A stretch of DNA of 55,324 bases. Source: Scatomorpha sp964535405. Its GTDB lineage: Bacteria > Bacillota > Clostridia > Oscillospirales > Oscillospiraceae. The notes beneath the pieces are model-generated. The model did not search any database. It was given only the letters and a program-made list of their open reading frames with translations, and had not been told where the DNA came from. The stretch covers positions 1 to 55,324 of the forward strand of contig CAZHUG010000006.1 in assembly GCA_964535405.1 (NCBI GenBank). The letters run 5' to 3'. Each line of letters starts with the position of its first letter. Position 1 is the first letter of the stretch. Position numbers and translations under genes: made by a program. Below are positions 1-7,965 of this stretch, one piece after another.

Positions 1-77
1 TCGCAGATTATCTGCACCTTGCGGGGAGATATGCGGACGAATTTCGCCTGCGCCCGCGCGGTTCTTAGTTCTTCCAT
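1..77 (-). CDS. rplV: 50S ribosomal protein L22, N-terminal part (cut by window edge)
   Basis: Only the first 25 codons lie in the window. They begin at an ATG on the minus strand and contain the L22 signature AKFVRISPRKVQ near residues 11-22, the 23S rRNA-binding start of the protein whose long hairpin lines the exit tunnel. It follows rpsS by 13 nt, the standard S10-operon order, with a GGGGGGAGA-like Shine-Dalgarno just upstream. It was identified by motif and gene order, since the rest lies beyond position 1. Confidence 0.9.
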   Translation of the reverse strand, partial: MEELRTARAQAKFVRISPRKVQIIC

Positions 78-90
78 GTTGTCTCCCCCC

Positions 91-363
91 TTACTTGCCG
101 GTCTTGCTGCCGGAATGACCGCGGAAGGTACGAGTGGGCGCAAACTCGCCCAGCTTGTGACCAACCATGTCCTCTGTCACATACACAGGAACGTGGCGGC
201 GGCCGTCATGGACAGCAATGGTGTGTCCCACAAAGGACGGGAATATCGTCGTGCTGCGGCTCCAGGTCTTGAGAACCTTCTTCTCGCCAGCTTTATTAAG
301 CTCATCGACGCGCTTTAGCAGCTCGGGTGCCGCGAACGGTCCCTTTTTTACACTTCTGCTCAT
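91..363 (-). CDS. rpsS: 30S ribosomal protein S19
   Basis: This 90-residue protein has the usual S19 length. It carries the family start MSRSVKKGPF, the central VGHTIAVHDGRRHVPVYV stretch and a C-terminal HKLGEFAPTRTFRGH block, all diagnostic for S19, which sits in the 30S head with S13. It lies 16 nt after rplB and 13 nt before rplV in the same direction. A GGAGGGAGA-type ribosome binding site precedes the ATG. Confidence 0.97.
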   Translation of the reverse strand: MSRSVKKGPFAAPELLKRVDELNKAGEKKVLKTWSRSTTIFPSFVGHTIAVHDGRRHVPVYVTEDMVGHKLGEFAPTRTFRGHSGSKTGK

Positions 364-379
364 TTAGTCGTCTCCCTCC

Positions 380-1216
380 TTACTTCACGTTGCGGCGCTT
401 GACGATGAACTGATCGCTCTTGTTCTTCGCCTTGCGGGTCTTGTAGCCCAGTGCCGGCTTACCCCAAGGTGTGACAGGGCTCGGGCGGCCGATGGGTGTC
501 CTGCCTTCACCGCCGCCGTGGGGGTGGTCACAGGGGTTCATGACAGAGCCGCGAACCGTCGGGCGGACGCCCATATGACGCTTACGACCGGCCTTGCCGA
601 TGGTGATGTTGCCGTGGTCAATGTTTCCGACCTGACCAATGGTGGCTTTGCAGTTCATGCGAACCTTGCGGTACTCGCCGGAAGGAAGACGGACAGTAGC
701 CATCTCGCCCTCTTTTGCCATTAGCTGAGCCGAAACACCGGCGGAACGGACAAGCTGTGCACCCTTGCCGGGATACAGCTCGATGTTGTGGATAACAGTG
801 CCAACAGGGATGTTGGCGATGGGCAGGCAGTTTCCGGGCTTGATATCAGCCTTGGCGGAGGAGATAACGCTATCTCCGGCGTGAAGGCCGACAGGTGCCA
901 GGATGTAACGGCGCTCACCGTCAGCAAACTCGCAAAGTGCGATGAATGCGGAGCGGTTGGGATCGTACTCAAGGCGAAGAACGGATGAAGCCTCATCAAC
1001 TCTGTCGCGCTTGAAGTCGATAATACGGTACTTCCTGCGGTTGCCGCCGCCCTTATGGCGGACGGTGATACGGCCGTAGCTGTTGCGTCCGGAATGCTTT
1101 TTCCTGACTTCAGTTAGGCTTCTCTCGGGTTTTACATGCTTCTCTACACCCTCGAATCCGGAGACGCTCATGTGGCGTCTGGCAGGTGTAGTCGGTCTGT
1201 AGGTTTTAATAGCCAT
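380..1216 (-). CDS. rplB: 50S ribosomal protein L2
   Basis: This 278-residue protein is of standard L2 length. It is the 23S rRNA-binding protein needed for subunit joining and the peptidyl-transferase centre. It starts MAIKTYRPTTPARRH, has an HKGGGNRRKYRIIDFKR block near residue 54, and ends with the conserved MNPCDHPHGGGEGR loop, whose histidine lies near the active centre, followed by a basic tail. It is 15 nt downstream of rplW. Long reading frames on the opposite strand over this gene are shadows. Confidence 0.97.
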   Translation of the reverse strand: MAIKTYRPTTPARRHMSVSGFEGVEKHVKPERSLTEVRKKHSGRNSYGRITVRHKGGGNRRKYRIIDFKRDRVDEASSVLRLEYDPNRSAFIALCEFADGERRYILAPVGLHAGDSVISSAKADIKPGNCLPIANIPVGTVIHNIELYPGKGAQLVRSAGVSAQLMAKEGEMATVRLPSGEYRKVRMNCKATIGQVGNIDHGNITIGKAGRKRHMGVRPTVRGSVMNPCDHPHGGGEGRTPIGRPSPVTPWGKPALGYKTRKAKNKSDQFIVKRRNVK

Positions 1217-1231
1217 TTCTCATATCCTCCC

Positions 1232-1528
1232 TTACACCATGCCCTCGAAGAGCTCGATGTTCTTGGAGTCTTCGCTCAACTTCACAACGGCCTTCTTCCA
1301 GGTTTTTGTATAGCCAGCGGGATAAGCGCCGTTGCGCTTTTTCTTGCCGTTAACCGTGGTCGTGGTGACCTTAATAACGGTAACGCCAAATATCTCCTCG
1401 ATCGCCTTCTTGATCTCAATCTTATTGGCAGTCTTATGGACCTCAAAGACATACTTTTTGATGTCAAGGTCTTCCATGGACTGCTCGGTGATGATCGGGC
1501 GAATAACGATATCGTATGCTGTTGTCAT
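1232..1528 (-). CDS. rplW: 50S ribosomal protein L23
   Basis: This 98-residue protein matches L23, which sits at the tunnel exit and docks SRP and trigger factor. The start DIVIRPIITEQSM and the KKYVFEVHKTANKIEIKKAIE segment are typical, as is the basic GKKKRNG loop. The ATG overlaps the rplD stop by one base (TGATG at 1526-1530), which implies translational coupling. Confidence 0.96.
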   Translation of the reverse strand: MTTAYDIVIRPIITEQSMEDLDIKKYVFEVHKTANKIEIKKAIEEIFGVTVIKVTTTTVNGKKKRNGAYPAGYTKTWKKAVVKLSEDSKNIELFEGMV

Positions 1529-2151
1529 CAGGCGAACACCTCCTCGATCTTCTGCAGCGCGGCCTTGTCGACCACGAGCTGGCGGTTGTTCAGTATCTCA
1601 TATGCGGAGATGACGGTTGCGGTAGTGGTGGTGATACCGGCGATGTTGCGCGCAGACTTCAGGACTCCTGCATCAACGTTCTCGGTGATAACCATTGCCT
1701 TGCCCTCAACGCCGATCTTCGAAAGGAACTGAGCGAAGGGCTTGGTCTTGGGCTCATCGACCTTCAGACCGTCGATAATCAGGATAGATCCCTCTGCCGC
1801 CTTGGCGGACAGAGCGCTCTTAAGTGCGAGTCTCTTGGTCTTCTTGGTCAGGGAGTAACGATAGTCGCGCGGCTTCGGAGCGAAGGCGACGCCACCGTGA
1901 CGCCACACAGGCGAGCCGGCATAGCCGGCGCGGGCGCGGCCCGTGCCCTTCTGACGCCAGGGCTTCTTGGTTGTGTATGAAACCTCGCCCTTGGTCAGCG
2001 CACTCTGAGTGCCCTGCCTCTGGTTGGCGAGATAGTTTTTGACAGATGCGTGAAGCACGGCTTCATTGGGCTCAATGCCGAAAACGGCCTCGGAGAGCTC
2101 GTATTCGCCGATCTTGTCGCCTGCCATGTTATAAACTGCTGCTGTAGGCAT
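1528..2151 (-). CDS. rplD: 50S ribosomal protein L4
   Basis: This 207-residue protein has the normal L4 length. The tunnel-loop region contains the signature KPWRQKGTGRARAG near residues 64-77, then SPVWRHGGVAFAPKPRDY. L4 binds 23S rRNA and in some bacteria represses the S10 operon by acting on the mRNA leader; whether it does so here is unknown, although the operon has a long leader (3302-3586). It is 16 nt downstream of rplC and coupled to rplW by a one-base stop-start overlap. Confidence 0.97.
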   Translation of the reverse strand: MPTAAVYNMAGDKIGEYELSEAVFGIEPNEAVLHASVKNYLANQRQGTQSALTKGEVSYTTKKPWRQKGTGRARAGYAGSPVWRHGGVAFAPKPRDYRYSLTKKTKRLALKSALSAKAAEGSILIIDGLKVDEPKTKPFAQFLSKIGVEGKAMVITENVDAGVLKSARNIAGITTTTATVISAYEILNNRQLVVDKAALQKIEEVFA

Positions 2152-2167
2152 TTAACTCTCTCCTTTC

Positions 2168-2866
2168 TTAGCCCCTGGCTGAACGCTTCTGGGGGTTGCT
2201 GCTGACGGTCGGGGTTGCGGGGCCGGTCCTTACGAACTTTCTGGTAGTGTCCTTAAGGTACACAATTCCGCCCTTGGGGCCGGGGACTGCGCCGCGAACG
2301 ACTATCATATTGAGCTCGGGGTCAACCTTAACGATATCCAGGTTCTGGACTGTAACCTGCTCAACGCCCATGTGACCGGCGCCGATTTTACCCGGCATAA
2401 TGCGTCCGGGGCTGGTTGCTGAACCCATGGAACCTGCGTGACGGTGGACAGGGCCGCCGCCATGGCTCATCGGGGTACGTCCGGCATTCCAGCGCTTAAT
2501 GACGCCGGCATAGCCTTTACCCTTACTGATGCCGGTGACATCAATACGATCGCCCTCTTTAAATACGTCTGCCTTCAGGACATCACCAATGTTGATTTCG
2601 GCACAGTTTTCGAGTCTGAACTCGTGCAGATGCTTCACAGCATCAACGCCGGCCTTATCAAGGTGGCCCTTTTCGGGCTTAGTGAGCTTTCTGGCAGGGA
2701 CTTCTTCGAAGCCCAGCTGCACAGAGTCGTAACCCTCTTTGTCGGCTGTCTTTTTCTGGACAACGACACAGGGGCCGGCCTCGATAACAGTGACCGGAAC
2801 GACTTTGCCCGCCTCATCGAAGATCTGCGTCATGCCGACCTTCTTGCCGATGATGGCTTTCTTCAT
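2168..2866 (-). CDS. rplC: 50S ribosomal protein L3
   Basis: This L3 begins MKKAIIGKKVGMTQIFDE and contains the central GKGYAGVIKRW and MSHGGGPVHRHAGSMGS blocks that reach toward the peptidyl-transferase centre. At 232 residues it is somewhat longer than the usual ~206-215; the excess is a C-terminal tail rich in Pro, Ser and Arg. An AGGAGG ribosome binding site precedes the start. A 120-nt spacer separates it from rpsJ, longer than any other gap in the operon, and I saw no clear promoter there. Confidence 0.96.
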   Translation of the reverse strand: MKKAIIGKKVGMTQIFDEAGKVVPVTVIEAGPCVVVQKKTADKEGYDSVQLGFEEVPARKLTKPEKGHLDKAGVDAVKHLHEFRLENCAEINIGDVLKADVFKEGDRIDVTGISKGKGYAGVIKRWNAGRTPMSHGGGPVHRHAGSMGSATSPGRIMPGKIGAGHMGVEQVTVQNLDIVKVDPELNMIVVRGAVPGPKGGIVYLKDTTRKFVRTGPATPTVSSNPQKRSARG

Positions 2867-2986
2867 GTCTATTTCCTCCTAATGGTTATTGGTTGGGACG
2901 TCTCTTTGTTCCGGACGCCACAACATGACCCTACCCGCTTAACGCAAGTCGCGGGATTTTGGGTGGTTGATAAGAAATTGCGTGGT

Positions 2987-3301
2987 TTAGAGCTTGATCT
3001 CTATCTCGACGCCGGCAGGAAGCTCCAAGCTCATCAGAGACTCGACAGTCTTCTGAGTCGGGTTCATGATGTCGATTAGGCGCTTGTGAGTTCTTCTCTC
3101 GAACTGCTCTCTGCTGTACTTATACTTGTGGACGGCGCGCAGGACGGTGATGATCTCTTTTTTGGTCGGCAGAGGGATGGGACCGGAAACCTTAGCTTCC
3201 GTGCGCTTTGCGGTTTCGACGATGGTCTCTGCAGCCTTGTCGATGAGCTGGTGGTCATAAGCCTTGAGTCTGATGCGAATCATTTTCTTGCTTGCTGCCA
3301 T
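2987..3301 (-). CDS. rpsJ: 30S ribosomal protein S10
   Basis: This 104-residue protein has the S10 length. Diagnostic blocks are IRIRLKAYDHQLID near the start, SGPIPLPTKKEIITVLRAVHKYKYSREQFE in the middle (residues ~39-68) and THKRLIDI near residue 72. It is the first gene of the S10 operon here and follows a promoter and long leader. The ribosome binding site is AGGAGGAACAAAAC before ATG. There is no tuf or fus upstream, so this operon is not joined to the str operon. Confidence 0.97.
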   Translation of the reverse strand: MAASKKMIRIRLKAYDHQLIDKAAETIVETAKRTEAKVSGPIPLPTKKEIITVLRAVHKYKYSREQFERRTHKRLIDIMNPTQKTVESLMSLELPAGVEIEIKL

Positions 3302-3586
3302 GTTTTGTTCCTCCTGATATTATCGTACTTAGGTGCGTTACGCATCCCAGTGGTACGGCGAGCATTTTCAATACACTCATCCGTGCGTATCAGGCTTTGT
3401 CCGAAAAACACGCCGGCTTTTATGGCCGGCAAGAATCCGCACAAACGATATACGCTCGTGTACAGAAAACGCTCATCCGCCCGATTCCGCGCCTTGCGGC
3501 GCCGGACATACTCCACGAAAGTTACCGGGTTTCTCCCGCAATCTCCCGCTTCATCGCATAGCTAACCCATCCTTTTGGACAGGCGC
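3302..3586 (-). promoter_or_regulatory. Long structured 5' leader of the S10 operon
   Basis: About 285 nt lie between the inferred transcription start (near 3586) and rpsJ. On the minus strand two hairpins stand out. At 3506-3486 a GCGCC/GGCGC stem carries a GCAA (GNRA) tetraloop and is extended by TCC/GGA past one bulged base. At 3430-3412 there is a GCCGGC/GCCGGC stem followed by a T-run. A 78-codon reading frame spans part of this stretch but runs into rpsJ, has no family match that I recognise, and is likely spurious. Leader control of ribosomal operons is common, but this particular leader is not one I can name. Confidence 0.55.
3404..3430 (-). terminator. Attenuator-like hairpin in the S10 leader
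   Basis: Read on the minus strand, a perfect 6-bp GCCGGC stem (3430-3425 with 3417-3412) with a 7-nt loop is followed by GTGTTTTTCGG. This is an intrinsic-terminator shape placed about 110 nt before rpsJ and 155 nt after the inferred start, so it would act inside the leader rather than between operons. The stem is short, so termination may be partial or regulated. Confidence 0.45.
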
Positions 3587-3592
3587 TCAAGT

Positions 3593-3621
3593 AGGATATC
3601 AAAAATGATTTGATATGTCAA
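3593..3621 (-). promoter_or_regulatory. Promoter of the S10 operon
   Basis: The minus strand has a perfect -35 TTGACA (3621-3616), a 17-bp spacer and a -10 TATCCT (3598-3593). The region upstream (3622-3670) is very A/T rich with A-tracts and resembles an UP element. This is the strongest sigma-A-type promoter seen in the window and fits a ribosomal operon. Confidence 0.85.
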
Positions 3622-3740
3622 TAGGTTTTTTGGTTTTTTGTAAAATTTTCTTACTATTTTTTGTATAAAACGGCAGTTTACAAAAAAGTCTTGCTTCAGG
3701 CCTGTTACACCTTGAAACGCCGCGAAGCGGTTCTCTGCCG

Positions 3741-3776
3741 AAAAAACGAGAGACGGTGCCCGCGTGGACACCGTCT
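3741..3776 (-). terminator. Intrinsic terminator after the M15 peptidase gene
   Basis: Arms AGACGGTG (3751-3758) and CACCGTCT (3769-3776) form a perfect 8-bp stem with a 10-nt loop. On the minus strand the stem is followed after a few bases by TTTTTT (3746-3741). It lies 45 nt past the stop of the peptidase gene and separates that transcript from the S10 operon. Confidence 0.85.
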
Positions 3777-3820
3777 GCCGTATTTTGATAAGTATTTTAT
3801 CTTCGCCCTCCTGCAGAAAA

Positions 3821-5074
3821 TCAGCCGCCTGAGGATAGAATCGAGAAATGCATATAGTCTGCCGCATTGGACCAGCCCTCACCGCCCCAGCCCCAGCCAT
3901 ACTTGGCAAAGGCGCGCACGACGCTTGAGTCCGGAGTGATGCAGTACGCATTATAGCCGCCCGGCGCATTCTTCCAGCAGAAGCTGCCGACTGTTGAACC
4001 ACTGGAATAAGAGATGTAATAGTTCTCGGTCGGGTTGATGTCGATTGCACAGCCCCAGGAGTGCCGCATAGTATCGGAATACCTCGCGCCACCCAGAGCC
4101 TTTATCGGGAACTGCTCAGGGTCCTGATATATCTCCTCGAAAATCGCCTTGACCTCATCCGCCACCAGCTTATTCACCTGGAGGGTTCTTACCTTAGTCG
4201 TTTTTTGCCCTGTAGACTCGTTCAAATACCAGGTGTTTACCTCGATTGTGACTATGTAGCTACTCAAGTTTGATTCACTGCCGGTGAAATAGGTCTTGCT
4301 GCCATTGCCAAAAAGGGCGAGTCGGCGATCATTATCACTCATGGTCCGATATTTGAAGGAGAAGGAGTTGGCAGGGTCAAGAATAGTTGAGCCGCCGCCG
4401 GCATTCACGATCTCGGACGCATAGGACACTTCGCGGCGCTCGCTCGGCCACGCGGTGCGAACCACAACAGCCGCCGCCTGAGCGCGCGTCAGTGTGTCTC
4501 CGCCGCCAAAGCTGCCATCCTCAAAACCGTCAAGTATTCCCTTGCCAAAGGCCTGAATAACAGACTCGGTATACTTGCTGTCAATCGAAGTGTAATCACT
4601 GATGCGTTTTTCAGGTGAGTCAAGCTCAACTGCGTTCTCACCATAAACGTTGAAGCAGAGGTTCCTGATCATGACCGACATCTCATAGCGTGTTATGGCG
4701 CGCTCAAGGTCCTTACTCGTCTTGTCAATGCTCAGACCCCAGAGCACACCCGCATTATTCAGCGCCGTCCAATACGGATCTGCCCAGTGGGATTCCTTCG
4801 CGGTCAGAGCCGGTATCTCGCCTATGAAGGCCAGCAGCTTTATAAACTCGCCGCACTTCAAATTATCCTTCGGATGAAAGAGTCCGTCCTCCTTGCCGTC
4901 AATTATGCCGTAGGTGGCACACTGAATAACGTAATCATGGTACCAGATGCCGCTGGCCACATCGTCGAAGGAGACCTTGCCCCCGTACGAGGCCGATGCA
5001 GGCACACAAATCAGCAGACTCGACGCCACTAACACAAGCGCGAGTATCCTTACAAGCTTTCTGTTTTTTCGCAT
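3821..5074 (-). CDS. SLH-domain M15 family wall peptidase (VanY/CwlK-like)
   Basis: This is a secreted cell-wall enzyme of about 417 residues. A signal peptide (basic start, then a hydrophobic run to ~residue 29) is followed by three SLH repeats (about residues 33-85, 95-145 and 160-210) that would hold it to the wall. The C-terminal M15 catalytic domain shows the zinc motif in RHSWGCAIDINP and a closing ADYMHFSI with the second histidine. The family cleaves D,D- or L,D-peptide bonds in peptidoglycan stems, and the exact specificity cannot be read here. An in-frame GTG lies upstream, but the ATG at 5074 has GAGG six bases before it. It is last in the secA-pgeF-lipoprotein-cdd run and is followed by a terminator. 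Confidence 0.88.
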   Translation of the reverse strand: MRKNRKLVRILALVLVASSLLICVPASASYGGKVSFDDVASGIWYHDYVIQCATYGIIDGKEDGLFHPKDNLKCGEFIKLLAFIGEIPALTAKESHWADPYWTALNNAGVLWGLSIDKTSKDLERAITRYEMSVMIRNLCFNVYGENAVELDSPEKRISDYTSIDSKYTESVIQAFGKGILDGFEDGSFGGGDTLTRAQAAAVVVRTAWPSERREVSYASEIVNAGGGSTILDPANSFSFKYRTMSDNDRRLALFGNGSKTYFTGSESNLSSYIVTIEVNTWYLNESTGQKTTKVRTLQVNKLVADEVKAIFEEIYQDPEQFPIKALGGARYSDTMRHSWGCAIDINPTENYYISYSSGSTVGSFCWKNAPGGYNAYCITPDSSVVRAFAKYGWGWGGEGWSNAADYMHFSILSSGG

Positions 5075-5163
5075 ATCTTTCCTCACCGTTTTCCACGCAC
5101 ACCCGGACAGAACATTCCCCCAGCCCGCAGCCTTGCGCGTTTTCTCTGTTAAGCTATTTTTGT

Positions 5164-5550
5164 TTAGTAATTAAATGTATATGGCATGAGCTGACTGAGC
5201 TTATAACTCACATACCGCCCACCGGCCTTGGCGCACAAAACCTCCATGTCCCGGGAAAACTCGGTCAGAAACTGTCTGCACGCTCCGCAGGGCATACAAT
5301 AGTCATTGCCGTCTCCCCAGACCGCGATTCTGGTGAAATCCGTGTGTCCCTCACTCACTGCCTTGCATGCCGCTGTGCGCTCTGCGCAAATTGTGCTCCC
5401 CAGCGCGGCGTTCTCGACGTTGCAGCCGGTGAACACCCTGCCGTCCGAACACTCAAGCGCCGCTCCTACCGGAAAGCGGGAATAGGGTACATAGGCATTT
5501 TTTGACGCCTGGTGTGCAAGCTCCATCAGTTCCCTGTCTGTCATATTCAT
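5164..5550 (-). CDS. cdd: Cytidine deaminase
   Basis: This 128-residue protein is of usual homotetrameric cytidine deaminase size. It converts cytidine or deoxycytidine to uridine or deoxyuridine in pyrimidine salvage. The zinc site is visible as C55-A-E57 and the PCGACRQF motif with C88 and C91; E57 is the proton shuttle. N-terminal PYSRFPVGAAL and TGCNVENAA are also typical. The ATG overlaps the stop of the upstream lipoprotein gene (ATGA at 5547-5550), so the two are probably translationally coupled. Confidence 0.95.
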   Translation of the reverse strand: MNMTDRELMELAHQASKNAYVPYSRFPVGAALECSDGRVFTGCNVENAALGSTICAERTAACKAVSEGHTDFTRIAVWGDGNDYCMPCGACRQFLTEFSRDMEVLCAKAGGRYVSYKLSQLMPYTFNY

Positions 5551-7133
5551 TCATCCTCCTCAAAATTGATGGTCCAGCCTGTAATGTCGCTGAAAACACT
5601 GCCTGAATTGGGATTTATGCCGCTTATGACGTTTCTATGGGTTATTACCTCGTATCTTTCGAAGCAAATGGGTATTATGGGTGTGTTATTCGTAATATAC
5701 ACAAGCATCGCGTCGCAATATTCCGCACGCTTGCTGTCCTTTGCCGCCAGGTACTGGTCTATAAGCTCTGCATACGATTCATCATCAATTGAGCCGTAGT
5801 TCAGGCTTCCGTCCTTGGTGAGCAGAGCGCTGAGATCAAAGTCGGCGGTGAGCTTAACCTCGGCATAGTACATATCATAGCTTCCCGAGCTTAGAGCCGC
5901 TACATATTGATCCCAGGAAAGTTCACGCACGCTGACCGTGAGTCCGAGCTCACGCAAATCATCGGCAAATTTCTTGGCTATGTCACCCTTGCCGGCTGCA
6001 TCAGAGCAAACTATGAGGTCAATGTCGATCTCCATCGGTATGCCGGTTTCCATATACTCCAGCTTGCCGTCAAGATCGTGGTCACGAACATTGGCGTTAT
6101 ACAGTATAGTGCTCACGGCTTCCATATCATAGGCGACGCTCTTTGCGACGTCCGCATTATACAGCGGGCTTTTCGGCGAAACCGGCAGGGCCGAGGCGGC
6201 CGCGCCGCCCTGCATCAGGGTGGTAGCCGCATAGCTTCTGTCCACAGCAAGCTGCAGGGCATAGCGGTAGGTCGGATAGCGGACAAATTGACTCTCCATA
6301 TTGAAGCCGAAATAGTGCATATTCGTGGTGGTGTAGTTGCGCCGCTCGGTGTTTCCGCCGTAGCCGAGGTTCGACTTGCCGGAGGGGTCATTGAGCACCA
6401 TGTCGATATACGAGTCCTCAAAGGCCGTGATTATATCTTCAGTCTCAGTATACTCCTTGAGATAAATCTTATCTACTGGCAGATTTTCACTATCGGTATA
6501 TCCGTCAAAGGCTTTGAGCCAGCTCTCGCCGTCCACAAACATGTAAGGGCCGGTTCCCACGGGCTTGGAGCTGCCGTATGAGTCGTTCTTGACCACCGGC
6601 ACGTTTAGCAGCAAGGGAAGCTGCTCGTTTGGCTTGGAAAGCGAGATCGCAATCTTGTTTTCCGATATGGCGCTGCAGCCCCAGAGAATACGGAGCCGGG
6701 ACGAATACTTCTTTGACTGCATGGCGCGCTGTATTGAGTATGACACATCCCCGGCAGTCAGGTTTGTGCCATCGTGCATCAAAACACCGGTGTCTATTGT
6801 CAGATACCAATATTGGCCGTCTGTAGACTCATACTCGGTGATGATGCGCGAGCTCAAGTTATAATCGTTATCCAGCTCAAATACATTTTCATACACCAGC
6901 TGATCCACGAGCAGGTTATCAGCGTTTTGCGTGACATAGGGATTAAAGCCATCATCAGCATAGGAATTCAGAGAGAAAACACTGTCCTCAGCCGACGAGA
7001 CGCCTATCTCGGTTCCGGCAATCTCACCGGGGACATAATCCTCTTTATCCGCAGGGTCGCCCGCCCCGCAAGCCGTCAGCAGACCGCAAACCAGCACTGC
7101 ACATATTATATTTCTAGTTTTGCCAAAAGACAT
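5547..7133 (-). CDS. Family 5 extracellular solute-binding lipoprotein (oligopeptide type)
   Basis: This 528-residue lipoprotein has a lipobox LLTAC with acylated C22, so it is anchored outside the membrane. It carries features of the OppA/DppA-like family 5 binding fold: DGTNLTAGDVSYSIQRAM near residue 120, and in the C-terminal half DIDLIVCSDAAGKGDIAKKF followed by DMYYAEV. No permease or ATPase gene lies nearby, so it is an orphan binding protein that must use a transporter encoded elsewhere. It sits between pgeF and cdd and overlaps cdd by four bases. The ligand is unknown; peptides, including wall-derived peptides, are possible given the M15 peptidase two genes downstream. Confidence 0.85.
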   Translation of the reverse strand: MSFGKTRNIICAVLVCGLLTACGAGDPADKEDYVPGEIAGTEIGVSSAEDSVFSLNSYADDGFNPYVTQNADNLLVDQLVYENVFELDNDYNLSSRIITEYESTDGQYWYLTIDTGVLMHDGTNLTAGDVSYSIQRAMQSKKYSSRLRILWGCSAISENKIAISLSKPNEQLPLLLNVPVVKNDSYGSSKPVGTGPYMFVDGESWLKAFDGYTDSENLPVDKIYLKEYTETEDIITAFEDSYIDMVLNDPSGKSNLGYGGNTERRNYTTTNMHYFGFNMESQFVRYPTYRYALQLAVDRSYAATTLMQGGAAASALPVSPKSPLYNADVAKSVAYDMEAVSTILYNANVRDHDLDGKLEYMETGIPMEIDIDLIVCSDAAGKGDIAKKFADDLRELGLTVSVRELSWDQYVAALSSGSYDMYYAEVKLTADFDLSALLTKDGSLNYGSIDDESYAELIDQYLAAKDSKRAEYCDAMLVYITNNTPIIPICFERYEVITHRNVISGINPNSGSVFSDITGWTINFEEDE

Positions 7134-7150
7134 AGCTTACCTTTCGCTTT

Positions 7151-7948
7151 CTAAAGTGAAATTACCGCGCACTGGGAGCCGCGCTCACCGCCGCGCACGC
7201 TGCGGTGTGACCAATATTTTTCGCAGGAGCATTTTGTGCACTCGTCGGACAGGTCAATATTCTCTTCCACAAGTCCGAGCTGCAGGAGTCTCCGACCGTT
7301 TGCTCCACGCAAATTAACCATAAACTTCCCAGCGCGCCCTCCGGGCAGGATCAGCCCCTGCACATCTCCGGAAAGATATGCCTCCACAGCCTCCGGCACG
7401 TCGGCATCAGTCTCAAAGCAGCAGGCGCCTATCGCCGGACCAATCGCAGCGCGGATATCCTCCGGCACTGCACCAAGGCTGCACATTTTCCGGAGCGTCA
7501 CGCCCAGAATGTCACCCACCGAGCTGCGCCAGCCGCAATGTACGGCGGCGGCGACATTGTGTATCGGATCATGCAGCAGAACAGGCACGCAGTCGGCAGT
7601 GAAGCAGAAAATCGGAAGTCCCGTCGTTGCCGTCACCAGGCCGTCCGACCCGCAGGGCGCAGATTCAAGCGGAGTGCAGCGGTCGCGCTCGTCAATAAGG
7701 CGCACGCCCACACCGTGAACCTGCTTTGTGAAGGCTGCCGAAAAGCAGTCAAGTTCCAGCGCCGCGCCCAGTCGCCTGTAGTTTTCCAGGACGTTCTCCT
7801 CGGGGTCTCCTCTGCCGAAGCCGAGGTTCAGGCTTGAAAAGCCGGCGCTGCTCACGCCGCCTGTGCGAGTCGTGAAGGCGTGCTTTGCCGAGATAAGAGT
7901 CGAGCTCATATAGCTAAGGCCCTTATTCTCACACTGGATAAAGCTCAT
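7151..7948 (-). CDS. pgeF: Laccase-domain protein PgeF/YlmD family
   Basis: This 265-residue member of the COG1496 family (YfiH/YlmD/LACC1) matches in length. The metal and active-site motifs are KQVHG with H78, ADCVPVLL with C120, and VHCGWRSS with H137. Family members act on purine nucleosides (phosphorolysis or deamination) in vitro, and the E. coli member edits peptidoglycan precursors that carry L-Ser instead of L-Ala. The C-terminus keeps the usual CTKC...RSVRGGERGSQCAVI ending. GGAGG lies six bases before the ATG. It follows secA by 17 nt, so it is probably co-transcribed. Confidence 0.92.
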   Translation of the reverse strand: MSFIQCENKGLSYMSSTLISAKHAFTTRTGGVSSAGFSSLNLGFGRGDPEENVLENYRRLGAALELDCFSAAFTKQVHGVGVRLIDERDRCTPLESAPCGSDGLVTATTGLPIFCFTADCVPVLLHDPIHNVAAAVHCGWRSSVGDILGVTLRKMCSLGAVPEDIRAAIGPAIGACCFETDADVPEAVEAYLSGDVQGLILPGGRAGKFMVNLRGANGRRLLQLGLVEENIDLSDECTKCSCEKYWSHRSVRGGERGSQCAVISL

Positions 7949-7965
7949 GTGTTTCCTCCGTGAAT

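Noticed and set aside
1136..1732. 198-codon plus-strand reading frame over rplB and rplW
   Set aside because: It lies opposite well-conserved ribosomal protein genes and has no recognisable domain or ribosome binding site.
3280..3516. 78-codon minus-strand frame in the S10 leader
   Set aside because: It runs into rpsJ out of frame, shows no family signal and covers the structured leader. A leader peptide is possible but not supported.
3562..4092. 176-codon minus-strand frame over the end of the M15 peptidase gene
   Set aside because: It overlaps the catalytic domain in another frame and crosses the terminator and the S10 promoter.
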